Shown: positions 56,977-64,000 of the stretch, piece by piece
How the letters are laid out: each line of letters begins with the position of its first letter
Numbering within the stretch: position 1 is the first letter of the stretch
NCBI RefSeq assembly: GCF_001612965.1
Contig: NZ_BDBL01000023.1
Location: 1-64,000, forward strand
DNA: 64,000 bases
Origin: Nocardia kruczakiae NBRC 101016
GTDB taxonomy: Bacteria > Actinomycetota > Actinomycetes > Mycobacteriales > Mycobacteriaceae
Direction: 5' to 3'
Program-made: the position numbers and the translations under genes
Notes under the pieces: generated by a model
The model's input: the letters and a program-made list of their open reading frames with translations, nothing else
What the model was told of the DNA's origin: nothing
Database searches by the model: none

Positions 56977-57504
56977 TCAGGCGGCGAGCAGCATGGCCAG
57001 CACCGCGGTGTCCGGATCCGAGATCGGGTCCACGCCCACGCGGCTGACCATCGAGGTGACCGTGCCGTCGAGTTCGGCCTCCACCCACGCCGCCCGGTGC
57101 GCAAGCCCCAGATGCGGAATGCCCGGCAGCAGAACGCATCCCGACGCGGCGCCGACACATTCGGGCAGCGACGGATTGGTCTCCGAGGGGGGATGCAACA
57201 TCATCAACGCGGGCGGCACATGATCGGCGAAGCGTCCCGGTTCGATCGCTTGCTCGCCCAGTACCGGCCCCTCGGCCACCACCAGTCCGACGGTGTCCGG
57301 CTGCGGATCGTCGGGCAGTTCTTCGCGCGCACCGAAGACCGTCGTGGTGGTCAGCAGGCCGGGCAGGCTCGCCACCCGCACCGCGAGTGCCAGCAGTTGT
57401 GCCCATTCCTTGGTCGTATCGGGCCAGCGCCCGGAGATCACGAAGCCACGCAGTATGCCGCGTGCCTGGAACGGCGTGACCCCGACCGGATTGTTCGTAC
57501 GCAT
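56977..57504 (-). CDS. conserved hypothetical protein between the Mn exporter and sodA
   Basis: 175-residue soluble protein I cannot assign to a family. It has no signal peptide or membrane helix. Visible stretches are RGFVISGRWPDTTKEWAQLL, LPGLLTTTTVFGAREELPDD, DTVGLVVAEGPVLGEQAIEP and LGLAHRAAWVEAELDGTVTSMVSRV, with a mixed alpha/beta character. ATG 57504 follows GGGAGG by six bases, so the start is firm. About 350 bases separate it from the exporter gene, including the riboswitch; it ends upstream of that leader. Any Mn or oxidative-stress role is only guessed from position. Confidence 0.75.
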   Translation of the reverse strand: MRTNNPVGVTPFQARGILRGFVISGRWPDTTKEWAQLLALAVRVASLPGLLTTTTVFGAREELPDDPQPDTVGLVVAEGPVLGEQAIEPGRFADHVPPALMMLHPPSETNPSLPECVGAASGCVLLPGIPHLGLAHRAAWVEAELDGTVTSMVSRVGVDPISDPDTAVLAMLLAA

Positions 57505-57661
57505 CGGATGCCTCCCGAACTGTCAACGGGGGCGGCTCCGCGATGAGCGAGCCCGTCCTCGACCTATCGTGCGATAGGAGTACCCGAGAATGACTCGAAC
57601 AATGTCTGGCACACAAGTACCACAGAGTGCTAAGTCGCAGGTAACACGGCCGAAACGCAAC

Positions 57662-57690
57662 TCAGGCCATACCCGGCGGGTATGGCCTGA
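57662..57690. terminator. terminator of sodA
   Basis: TCAGGCCATACCC, loop GGC, GGGTATGGCCTGA: a 13-bp perfect stem 18 bases past the sodA stop. Confidence 0.9.
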
Positions 57691-57707
57691 AGTCGCGGAG
57701 AGGCATA

Positions 57708-58331
57708 TCAGCCGAAGATCAGGCCCTTGCCCTGAGCGACGGCCTTGGCGAAGCGCTCCTGCACGTCGGCCCAGTTGACGACGTTCCAGAACGCCTTCAC
57801 GTAATCGGCCTTGACGTTCTTGTACTGCAGGTAGAAGGCGTGCTCCCACATGTCGACCTGCAGCAGCGGGATGATGCCGAGCGGCACGTTGGCCTGCTGG
57901 TCGTACAGCTGGAAGGTCAGCAGCTTCTGACCGAGGGTGTCGTAACCCAGCACCGCCCAGCCCGAGCCCTGCAGGCCGTTGGCGGCAGCGGTGAACTGCG
58001 CGCGGAACTTGTCGAACGATCCGAACTGGTCGTCGATCGCGGCGGCCAGGTCCCCGACCGGCTTGTCGCCGCCGTTGGGGGACAGGTTCTTCCACCAGAT
58101 GGAGTGGTTCACGTGACCACCGAGGTGGAAGGCCAGGTTCTTCTCGTGCAGGAAGATCGCACCGTGGTCGTCGGCCTCGCGCGCGGCTTCCAGCTTCTCG
58201 AGCGCGGTGTTGACGCCGGCGACGTATGCGGCGTGATGCTTCGAGTGGTGAATCTCGTTGATCTGCCCGGAGATGTGAGGCTCCAAGGCGCCGTAGTCGT
58301 AATCCAGATCTGGCAGCGTGTACTCAGCCAC
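57708..58331 (-). CDS. sodA: superoxide dismutase, probably Mn-dependent
   Basis: Converts superoxide to peroxide and oxygen; 207 residues, same size as M. tuberculosis SodA and without a classical signal peptide. Metal ligands are H28, H76, D160 and H164 (HHSKHH, GGHVNHSIWW, DMWEH). Residue 145 is Gln (YDQQA). In mycobacterial enzymes His at this position goes with Fe (M. tuberculosis) and Gln with Mn, so a Mn enzyme is predicted. GTG start with GAGGAAGGG upstream. The nearby Mn riboswitch and exporter fit this metal choice. Confidence 0.95.
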   Translation of the reverse strand: MAEYTLPDLDYDYGALEPHISGQINEIHHSKHHAAYVAGVNTALEKLEAAREADDHGAIFLHEKNLAFHLGGHVNHSIWWKNLSPNGGDKPVGDLAAAIDDQFGSFDKFRAQFTAAANGLQGSGWAVLGYDTLGQKLLTFQLYDQQANVPLGIIPLLQVDMWEHAFYLQYKNVKADYVKAFWNVVNWADVQERFAKAVAQGKGLIFG

Positions 58332-58588
58332 GATGTCCCTTCCTCATGATGTCGGCGCGTGTACCCGGTCATGTCGAGCACACCAACCTTCATTCGTACA
58401 CCCGCTCGATGCAACCGGGTCCGGTCCACCCTAGATTCCCACGGCCCGAAATCGACGGCTCGGCCAGGATCGAGGGCGCACGCCCGTGGTATGCCCCGGC
58501 TCGGAGATTTATTCACGCTGAACGCATGTCGGCGCGATTTCGCCCGGATCGCGGTACGGAGTTCCGCCACGCCGGCGGTGGGCCGCGC

Positions 58589-59197
58589 CTACATAGGCGG
58601 TGCGACGTCGGGCAGCATCGTGCGCGGATCGCACGAGTCGTGTGCCTTCCACCAGCGCCGTGCGCCGGCCACGAATTCGTCGAGCCCGACCAGAGTTCCG
58701 TCGGCGGTCTCGATGGTGACGTCCTCGAACCAGACCCGCACATCCAGCTCACGCGGATCGGTGCCCTCCTGCTGGGAGAACTCGAGGACGTGGGCCGGAA
58801 CCCGATCGCTGATCGTGGTGTCGAAACTCAGCAGCTCGCGCCACAGCGCCCAGCCACTGTCGTCGACATCGATGAAATCCCAGCCGTGCAGGGCGCCGCC
58901 GCCGAATCCGGCGATGGCGTCCCCGAGGGTGTCGAGGGTGAGCGGGAAGATGCGCGGTGCCAGATCGTCCCAGCGCTGCTGGCGCAGGGATGCCGCGACC
59001 CGGCTGACCCCGGACAGTGTGAGCGTCACCCGGCTGTCGGCGGGCTGCCCGTCACCGGGGAGGGTGAGTACCTCCAGTTCGATTCGAAGTCGTCCGTCCG
59101 CGGCGTCGACCACGAGTCCGAGGCAGGTCGCCTCGGCGAGTGCGGTGTTGAGCCCGGTCGTATCCAATCCGTCGAGTAACGCCCTGCTCGCGTCCAT
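58589..59197 (-). CDS. hypothetical protein
   Basis: 202-residue soluble protein with no recognised domain. It is acidic and rich in Asp and Trp, with features such as LRIELEVLTLPGDGQPADSR, LRQQRWDDLAPRIFPLTLD, GWDFIDVDDSGWALWRELLSF and WFEDVTIETADGTLVGLDEF. The alternating hydrophobic pattern suggests a beta-rich single domain. No signal peptide. It lies 257 bases upstream of sodA on the same strand; the sodA promoter must lie in that gap. No function can be proposed. Confidence 0.75.
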   Translation of the reverse strand: MDASRALLDGLDTTGLNTALAEATCLGLVVDAADGRLRIELEVLTLPGDGQPADSRVTLTLSGVSRVAASLRQQRWDDLAPRIFPLTLDTLGDAIAGFGGGALHGWDFIDVDDSGWALWRELLSFDTTISDRVPAHVLEFSQQEGTDPRELDVRVWFEDVTIETADGTLVGLDEFVAGARRWWKAHDSCDPRTMLPDVAPPM

Positions 59198-59377
59198 AGC
59201 GTCAGGCTACCGATTCCCCGCCGTCGAGCCCGGTATTTCGGTTTCTCGCTAGTGTTGTCGTTTTTTTGCCGAAGCGAGGGAACCGATCGGTCAGCCGCCC
59301 CGTCCAAGTATGTGTCGGGCTCTCGTAGCGGCCGGTGATACGCCGTTGACCAGCGCAGGAGACCCGCAGGCGGCGGC

Positions 59378-59422
59378 GGGGGCCGCTCCGGGACCGAGGA
59401 GGGGAGTCCCGGAGCGGCCCCC
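59378..59422. terminator. orphan terminator-like hairpin
   Basis: GGGGGCCGCTCCGGGAC (59378-59394) pairs perfectly over 17 bp with 59406-59422, with an 11-base loop. GTTCCGTTTTCC follows. No plus-strand gene ends here, so it may belong to an unseen small RNA. Confidence 0.7.
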
Positions 59423-59477
59423 GTTCCGTTTTCCGGAATCGGTTGATGCGAACCGACCGGTCTCGCAAGTCGCAACC

Positions 59478-59507
59478 TGTGGATGAGGTTGTGGATTATG
59501 TGGATAA
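59478..59507. promoter_or_regulatory. cluster of three DnaA boxes
   Basis: TGTGGATGA (59478-59486), TGTGGATTA (59490-59498) and TGTGGATAA (59499-59507) in one orientation. The last is the exact complement of the TTATCCACA consensus. Starts are 12 and 9 bases apart, 140-170 bases before the rhodanese gene. Confidence 0.65.
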
Positions 59508-59647
59508 CTAGGGGTGAGATATACACAGGTCGGTGTGCCCGGGGTGTGCGGCACGGTAAGGATGGCCGGAACAAACCTGGAGTTCACCCGGGCGATCGAC
59601 TGCCGGGTCTCCCCGCCGATCCGGGGGACGTGGCAGGATCGTCCATT

Positions 59648-60031
59648 GTGACGAGCTCCGAAATCCCCTCGGTGCCGGTCCAGGATCTGCCTGCCGAATT
59701 CGACGCCGCACCGTCGGCGGGTGCCGGATCCGGAGCCGGCGCCCCGTCCGCGATCCTGCTCGATGTCCGCGAGGAAGACGAGTGGCAGCTCGGCCACGCG
59801 CCGGCCGCGCTGCACATCCCGATGATCGACGTGCCCGCACGCCTGGACGAACTGGACTACGACGCCGACATCTACGTCGTCTGCCGTCAGGGCGGACGCT
59901 CGATCGAGGTCGCGAAGTATCTGGCGTACGTGGGATTCGAGGTCTACCAGGTCGTGGGCGGCATGGTCGCCTGGCAGCAGGCCGGACGCCCCCTGATCGG
60001 CGCGGGCGATACCGAGGCGAAAATCTACTGA
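59648..60031 (+). CDS. rhodanese-like domain protein
   Basis: Single-domain sulfurtransferase-like protein of 127 residues. The fold is visible from SAILLDVREEDEWQLGHAPAA to the active-site loop VCRQGGRSIEVAKYL (catalytic Cys in CRQGGR) and GGMVAWQQAGRPL. No signal peptide; cytosolic. It probably carries sulfane sulfur or senses thiol stress. GTG 59648 is selected because similarity starts soon after; the frame is open to 59483 through the DnaA-box cluster, which is unlikely to be coding. Confidence 0.88.
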   Translation: MTSSEIPSVPVQDLPAEFDAAPSAGAGSGAGAPSAILLDVREEDEWQLGHAPAALHIPMIDVPARLDELDYDADIYVVCRQGGRSIEVAKYLAYVGFEVYQVVGGMVAWQQAGRPLIGAGDTEAKIY

Positions 60032-60103
60032 CGAGCTGTCGAATACGAACGCAACCGCACACCCGATGATGAAGGTCGACTGGATGGAAGGGGGAGCAGC
60101 CCG

Positions 60104-61201
60104 GTGAGTACGGTCGTGCAACCCTGCGCCCGGTGCGGCGCCCGCTGGGCGGTGCACGGCGCCCCGATGCACTGGTGTCCGCGCTGCCGCGGTGTGCTGC
60201 TGTCACCGGCGCCCGTCGACGCCCCGCCGGAACGGCGCAACTACCGCTGGGTGGCCCGCCCGCCGGGGCGCGGCCCGCGGGTCGAACGTCCGCGTCCGGC
60301 GCCCGCGATCGATCCGGCCACCCCGCGCTACACCGAGATTCCGCGCTGGGGACTGCGGGACCGGCCGCCGCACCTCGCCGCCGCGCCGCGGAACCGGATC
60401 CAGGCCGTCCTGCACTGGCTGACCGAACGGGTCGCCGGTCTGCTGCTGGCCACCGTCATCCTGTTCGGACTCTCGGCGGTCGCCGAATTCGGCCGCTATC
60501 TGATTCTGCTGCGCAACCGCACCCGGCTGATCCAGCCGCTGCTGCTGTTCTTCTCCGATCTCACCGTCTACGCGACCTCGGTCGCCGCACTGATCTGCGC
60601 GTTGATCACCGCGGTCGGCCTGCTCGGCTGGCTGGTCCGTGCTCGCCGCAGCGCCTACGCCGGAAACGGCCGTCGCGATCCCCGCTCCCTGCGGGCGCTG
60701 CTGTGCGGCGGGCTCATTCCGGTGGTCAATCTGGTCTGGCCGGGTGTTTTCCTCACCGAACTGGCTCGCCAGCTCGGCGGTGACCCGCGCACGCTGCGCG
60801 CGGTCCGGATCTGGTGGTGTGTCTGGGTTCTCAACGGTGTGATGGTCATTGCGTCGCTGTTCTGGCGCACGGCCGATACGCTGCAGGGCCAAGCCGACGG
60901 TGTGATCTTCACGGTCTACACCGATCTGGTCGCGGTCGCGGCGGCGGTGCTGTCGCTGTGGGTGCTGCGGATGTGCGAGGGTCGTGATCTGCGCGGCCGG
61001 ATCCGGACGGCCAAGCGCTGGTTGCCCGCGGCCGGTCCGGCGGTACCGGTGATCGAGCCCGTCCATCCGGTCGGCGCGGTGGAAACCGCGGACCGGGCGC
61101 CCGCCGGGAACGCCGAAACGCAGCACACCGAAGCCGAGAGCACCGGCGCCGAGAACACCGAGGCGGAGCGCGTCGAACAGGAGGAGGTCATGGCCAAGTG
61201 A
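60104..61201 (+). CDS. DUF4328 membrane protein with N-terminal zinc ribbon
   Basis: 365 residues. CARCGARW and CPRCRG at residues 8-30 form a zinc ribbon. After a Pro/Arg-rich linker, about six helices from residue 105 to 305 make up the DUF4328 domain (LLLATVILFGLSAVAEFGRYL; IPVVNLVWPGVFLTELARQL, the most conserved stretch; RIWWCVWVLNG). The tail is acidic. GTG start with GGAAGGGGGAG upstream. Its stop overlaps the glycerophosphodiesterase start (GTGA); the same pair (Rv3843c-glpQ1) exists in M. tuberculosis. Function unknown. Confidence 0.9.
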   Translation: MSTVVQPCARCGARWAVHGAPMHWCPRCRGVLLSPAPVDAPPERRNYRWVARPPGRGPRVERPRPAPAIDPATPRYTEIPRWGLRDRPPHLAAAPRNRIQAVLHWLTERVAGLLLATVILFGLSAVAEFGRYLILLRNRTRLIQPLLLFFSDLTVYATSVAALICALITAVGLLGWLVRARRSAYAGNGRRDPRSLRALLCGGLIPVVNLVWPGVFLTELARQLGGDPRTLRAVRIWWCVWVLNGVMVIASLFWRTADTLQGQADGVIFTVYTDLVAVAAAVLSLWVLRMCEGRDLRGRIRTAKRWLPAAGPAVPVIEPVHPVGAVETADRAPAGNAETQHTEAESTGAENTEAERVEQEEVMAK

Positions 61202-61965
61202 GCCAGGGCAATCGCGCACCGTTCGTGGTCGCGCACCGGGGTGCGTCGGGTACCCGTCCCGAACACACCCTCGCCGCCTACGAGCTGGCATTGGAGGAGG
61301 GCGCGGACGGTGTCGAATGCGATGTCCGGCTGACTCGTGACGGTCATCTGGTCTGTGTGCACGACCGCACGGTGGACCGCACCTCCTCCGGCACCGGCCT
61401 GGTCAGCGAGATGACCCTCGACGAGCTGCGGGATCTCGACTTCGGCGGCAACGGCAGCCCCGCACCGGTGCTGACGCTGAGTGAGCTGATCACGCTGGTA
61501 CTGGACTGGCGCAGCCGCCCGACCAAACTGTTCATCGAGACCAAGCATCCGGTCCGCTACGGCGCGCTGGTGGAGAACAAGGTGCTGGCCGAACTGCAGC
61601 GCTTCGGCATCGCCACACCGGCCTCGGCCGACCATTCCCGCGCGGTCGTGATGTCGTTCGCCGCCACCGCGGTGTGGCGGATCCGCCGGGCCGCGCCGCT
61701 GTTGCCGACCGTGCTGCTCGGCGAATCCTCGCGGTATCTGGGCGGAAGCGCCGCGACGACGGTCGGTGCCACCGCCGTCGGCCCGTCGGTGAAAACCCTG
61801 CGCGAACATCCGGAACTGGTCGACAAGGCCGCCGCCGCCGGACGCGCCACCTACTGCTGGACCGTCGACGATCCCCAGGACGTCGAACTGTGCGCGGAAC
61901 TGGGCGTCAGCTGGGTCGCGACCAACCATCCCGGCCGGACCAAGAACGTGCTGGACGGAATCTGA
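61198..61965 (+). CDS. glpQ1: glycerophosphodiester phosphodiesterase
   Basis: Hydrolyses glycerophosphodiesters to an alcohol and glycerol-3-phosphate; cytosolic form of 255 residues without a signal peptide. Catalytic and metal motifs: HRGASGTRPEHTLAAYELAL (catalytic His, then Glu), ECDVRLTRDGHLVCVHDRTVDR (metal Glu-x-Asp and second His), and FIETKHPV. The C-terminus has YCWTVDDPQDVELCAELGVSWVATNHP, typical of the family. GTG start within the upstream stop codon. Matches glpQ1 position beside the ferritin and sodA genes in mycobacteria. Confidence 0.93.
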   Translation: MSQGNRAPFVVAHRGASGTRPEHTLAAYELALEEGADGVECDVRLTRDGHLVCVHDRTVDRTSSGTGLVSEMTLDELRDLDFGGNGSPAPVLTLSELITLVLDWRSRPTKLFIETKHPVRYGALVENKVLAELQRFGIATPASADHSRAVVMSFAATAVWRIRRAAPLLPTVLLGESSRYLGGSAATTVGATAVGPSVKTLREHPELVDKAAAAGRATYCWTVDDPQDVELCAELGVSWVATNHPGRTKNVLDGI

Positions 61966-62089
61966 TCGAACGGGAAATCCCGGCGGCGGAATCGGTTCGC
62001 CCTCCGCGGCGGATTCCGTCCGCGCTTCCGCGGCAATTCGGTGCGCCCCTGCGCAGCGGTGGCCGCGGGAACCTGTAGGTTCTGCGTTC

Positions 62090-63016
62090 GTGGGTAAGAG
62101 CAAGCGCAACAGTCCCAAGCCCGACAGTAATCGGGCCCAGCGCCTCGCCGAACGTCGTGCGGCGCAACAGCAGGCCGCTTCGGCCGTGACGCGCCCCTTC
62201 GCCGGGCTGGCCGCCGAATGCGACCTGGTCGCACTCCGCGAATTCGTCCCGTCGGCGACCGCGACCCTCGATCTGGCCGCGGGTGTCTCCGCCGAGCGCC
62301 CGGTGACGCTGGCCACCGTGCTGCCCGGCGCCGTCGCCGCCCTGGTTCGCGCCGGTGACGAGCCGACCGGATTCGTCGGTGCGCAGGTGCAGGTCCAGTC
62401 GGACAATCCGGCCGCCGATCTGGCCGCCGCGATTCTGTGGACGCAGGCCGCCGAACCCGGCGAATCGCTCACCGCGGCAAGCGAAGCCGCCCAGGACGCG
62501 GTGCCCCCGCTGTCGGAGGTCATCGACCCCAAGGCGAATCTGGATCTGACCGTCCACCAGAACTTCCAGTGGTGGGTTCCGGAGGGCGTCACGCCGGATC
62601 CGCAGGTCGCCGCGACCATCGACCAGGCCGATCAGGCGATCATGCCGTCGGACCGGCTGGCCCTCGGCGCCGAATCCGTGGGCGCGGCCTGGTGGGTCGA
62701 CGCCGGCGAGAAGGCGCATCTGCGCTGGGTCCGGCCCGAGGACGAGGACGCCCTGATGCTGGCCCTCGCACGCGTGCACGCCGCGGGTGGGCTGCACCTG
62801 GGCGACGGCTCTCGATTCGCGGGTTCGTTCCGCACGCACGGCCTGCTGGTGCCGGTCTTCGATCTGGATCGCGAACGGCACCCGAGCGAATGGGTCACCC
62901 CCGCACACGAATTCGGTGCCCGCCTGGCCGAGGCGCTGGCCTCCGACGCGCCGCTGAGCTCGGAGGAGCGGCGCTCGCGCGACGGACTGCGCTCGCGCCA
63001 GGTCACGCTGCGCTAG
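62090..63016 (+). CDS. DUF5926 family protein
   Basis: 308-residue soluble protein conserved in actinobacteria, function unknown. A Lys/Arg/Gln-rich N-terminus (GKSKRNSPKPDSNRAQRLAERR) resembles a nucleic-acid-binding tail. The rest includes RPFAGLAAECDLVALREFVPSA, LDLTVHQNFQWWVPEG, AAWWVDAGEKAHLRWVRPED and FAGSFRTHGLLVPVFDLDRE, all family hallmarks. GTG start. 124 bases separate it from glpQ1; it converges on the ferritin gene with a terminator hairpin between. Confidence 0.88.
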   Translation: MGKSKRNSPKPDSNRAQRLAERRAAQQQAASAVTRPFAGLAAECDLVALREFVPSATATLDLAAGVSAERPVTLATVLPGAVAALVRAGDEPTGFVGAQVQVQSDNPAADLAAAILWTQAAEPGESLTAASEAAQDAVPPLSEVIDPKANLDLTVHQNFQWWVPEGVTPDPQVAATIDQADQAIMPSDRLALGAESVGAAWWVDAGEKAHLRWVRPEDEDALMLALARVHAAGGLHLGDGSRFAGSFRTHGLLVPVFDLDRERHPSEWVTPAHEFGARLAEALASDAPLSSEERRSRDGLRSRQVTLR

Positions 63017-63057
63017 CGAAACCCACTGCGGGACAAGCGTTCCGCACCGGCTGCATA

Positions 63058-63097
63058 CGACGAACTCGGCCCGCCGGACGGCAGGCCGAGTTCGTCG
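63058..63097. terminator. bidirectional terminator between DUF5926 and ferritin genes
   Basis: CGACGAACTCGGCC (63058-63071) pairs perfectly with GGCCGAGTTCGTCG (63084-63097): a 14-bp stem with a 12-base loop. Confidence 0.85.
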
Positions 63098-63107
63098 ATC
63101 TCTCGCG

Positions 63108-63656
63108 TCAGATATTTCCGCCGGCCGCCGCCGGCGCCCCGGAAGCATCGCTCGGACCGCTCATCTCGCGGGAGACGAAATACTCGAGGTCGAACAGGTT
63201 CGATCCGGCCCGGTCGGCGACGGTGAGCAGCGTGGTCATCCGCGCCACCTCCTCGACCTGCTCCTTCAGGAACCACTGCATGAACTGTTCGCCCAGATAA
63301 TCGCCCTCCTCGCGGGCGGTGCTGGCCAATTGGACTATCTGCTCGGTGACGGTCTTCTCCTGCTGCAGCGCCAGTTGGATCGGCTCGCGGGCATTCTCGA
63401 ATTGCGACCGCGCGGCGTCGACGCCGGACAGTTCGACGCTCATGTCCCGATCGAGGAAATACCGCACGATCATCATCGCGTGATTACGTTCCTCGATGGC
63501 CTGGGCGTAGAAGTGCTTCGCCAGAACCGGCAGATCGGCATTGTCGAACCACACCGCGATCGCGATGTACTGGTGCTCGGCATTGAATTCATGCCGGATC
63601 TGATCGTGGAGCAGGGCGTGAAATTTGCTGTGCGAGGAATCGGGGTGGCTGGACAT
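63108..63656 (-). CDS. bfrB: ferritin BfrB
   Basis: Iron-storage nanocage subunit, 182 residues. Ferroxidase-site residues are visible in LLHDQIRHEFNAEHQYIAIAVWF (Glu), AIEERNHAMMIVRYF (Glu and the E-x-x-H pair) and later helices (QFMQWFLKEQVEEVARM). The C-terminus has the extended tail found in mycobacterial BfrB. ATG 63656 is chosen; a TTG at 63680 is in frame, and neither has a good ribosome site. A second ferritin gene lies directly upstream, with a 152-base gap holding an inverted repeat. Confidence 0.94.
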   Translation of the reverse strand: MSSHPDSSHSKFHALLHDQIRHEFNAEHQYIAIAVWFDNADLPVLAKHFYAQAIEERNHAMMIVRYFLDRDMSVELSGVDAARSQFENAREPIQLALQQEKTVTEQIVQLASTAREEGDYLGEQFMQWFLKEQVEEVARMTTLLTVADRAGSNLFDLEYFVSREMSGPSDASGAPAAAGGNI

Positions 63657-63705
63657 GGGCCCGACATTAGTGCTGGTCAAGTGCGGCTGTCATCCAAGTA
63701 CACCC

Positions 63706-63732
63706 TTAATGAGGCAAGTATTGCCTTAGTTA
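63706..63732. promoter_or_regulatory. inverted repeat upstream of bfrB, candidate metal-regulator box
   Basis: GAGGCAA-GTA-TTGCCTT lies within a 27-base imperfect palindrome whose arms match at 9 of 12 positions. It is about 50-75 bases before the bfrB start. IdeR (DtxR family) boxes upstream of bfrB are known in mycobacteria; this sequence is only a partial match to TTAGGNTANGCT-type sites. Confidence 0.45.
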
Positions 63733-63808
63733 CCGGCGCCTTACCCGAGCGGCTCGGCCGCATTTCGGAATTCGCCGGCTGCCTGCGATTTCGGACGCCC
63801 TCGCATTT

Positions 63809-64000
63809 TCATCGCCGCGCGATTCCCGCCGGTTTCGGAGCGGAGGCGTCGGGCGTGCGTGTGGCCGGGATCTCGCGCGCCACGAACTCCTCGATGTCGA
63901 ACAGATTGCCCGCCGCTCGCTCGCACACCGCCGTCAGGGTGGTGAGCCGCGCGACCTCCGCGAGCTGATCCTCGAGGAACCAGCGGATGAACTGCTCACC
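63809..64000 (-). CDS. second ferritin, C-terminal part (cut by the window end)
   Basis: The last 63 codons of a gene running off the window. The residues GEQFIRWFLEDQLAEVARL, LTAVCERAAGNLFDIEEFVA and a short Ala/Pro-rich tail align without gaps to the end of BfrB, differing at roughly half the positions. So two ferritin genes lie in tandem, same strand, bfrB second. Whether the missing part keeps the ferroxidase residues cannot be seen here. Confidence 0.85.
   Translation of the reverse strand, partial: GEQFIRWFLEDQLAEVARLTTLTAVCERAAGNLFDIEEFVAREIPATRTPDASAPKPAGIARR

Larger units (their letters stand above)
59198..59647. other. 450-base gene-free stretch
   Basis: Holds a strong hairpin (59378-59422) and a cluster of three DnaA boxes (59478-59507). 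No convincing protein gene; the rhodanese frame is open through its right part but without family sequence. Confidence 0.6.

Overview
The window is high-GC, densely coded DNA with GTG/TTG starts and strong GGAGG-type ribosome sites. It is best explained as a chromosome segment of a mycolic-acid actinomycete, most likely Nocardia or a close relative (inference from gene order and protein similarity; no search was run). The first 15 kb reproduces the origin-proximal block known from Mycobacterium tuberculosis: ppiA, a PH-domain membrane protein, crgA, trpG/pabA, pknB, pknA, pbpA, rodA, pstP, fhaB, fhaA, then a tRNA-Leu. Differences from that order are a rhomboid protease after ppiA, no gene between crgA and trpG, and a two-gene split RibD-like reductase/deaminase pair inserted before pknB.

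Layout. 0.2-2.6 kb: cyclophilin, rhomboid, PH-domain protein, CrgA, with a DnaA-box pair and a 26-bp tandem repeat between the last two. 2.6-4.6 kb: glutamine amidotransferase and the RibD-like pair. 4.6-14.6 kb (minus strand): the Ser/Thr phospho-signalling and cell-elongation operon, with overlapping stops and starts. 14.9 kb: tRNA-Leu(CAG) with promoter and terminator. 15-18.2 kb: alpha/beta hydrolase, GlxA-type and TetR regulators, GNAT enzyme. 18.2-18.9 kb: a gene-free stretch with a possible small RNA. 18.9-27.1 kb: the SpoIIM/RDD/DUF58/MoxR membrane cluster and a DUF4407 protein. 27.4 kb: secreted chorismate mutase. 28.4-35 kb: glutamate synthase gltBD behind a long structured leader. 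35.3-37.9 kb: cutinase, two His/Asp-rich secreted proteins and a histidine phosphatase. 38-41.4 kb: lysX, the lysyl-phosphatidylglycerol synthase/lysyl-tRNA synthetase. 41.5-45.7 kb: S4 protein, RraA, SRPBCC protein and a CopD/CopC/YcnI copper operon. 46.6-50.5 kb: a RecB-like nuclease coupled to htpG. 50.6-55.9 kb: secreted lipase, SDR, TetR, VOC, DinB and WYL genes. 55.9-58.3 kb: a manganese-handling neighbourhood with a yybP-ykoY-type riboswitch ahead of a GDT1/UPF0016 exporter, and a superoxide dismutase with the Mn-associated Gln at position 145. 59.6-64 kb: rhodanese, DUF4328, glycerophosphodiesterase, DUF5926 and two tandem ferritins, the second cut by the window end. This last part resembles the M. 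tuberculosis sodA-glpQ1-bfrB region.

How it fits together. PknA, PknB, PstP, FhaA and FhaB form the phosphorylation circuit that adjusts PbpA/RodA-driven wall growth and CrgA-linked division. GltBD supplies glutamate. LysX, the cutinase and the lipase act at the envelope. Copper (CopC/CopD/YcnI), manganese (GDT1, SodA) and iron (ferritins) functions are concentrated in the second half.

Most worth a second look: two similarly built DnaA-box clusters 57 kb apart, the micro-ORF plus structured leader of gltB, the Mn riboswitch neighbourhood, a candidate small RNA at 18.75 kb, and the paired TTG-start His/Asp-rich secreted proteins. I saw no insertion sequence, prophage or CRISPR array.
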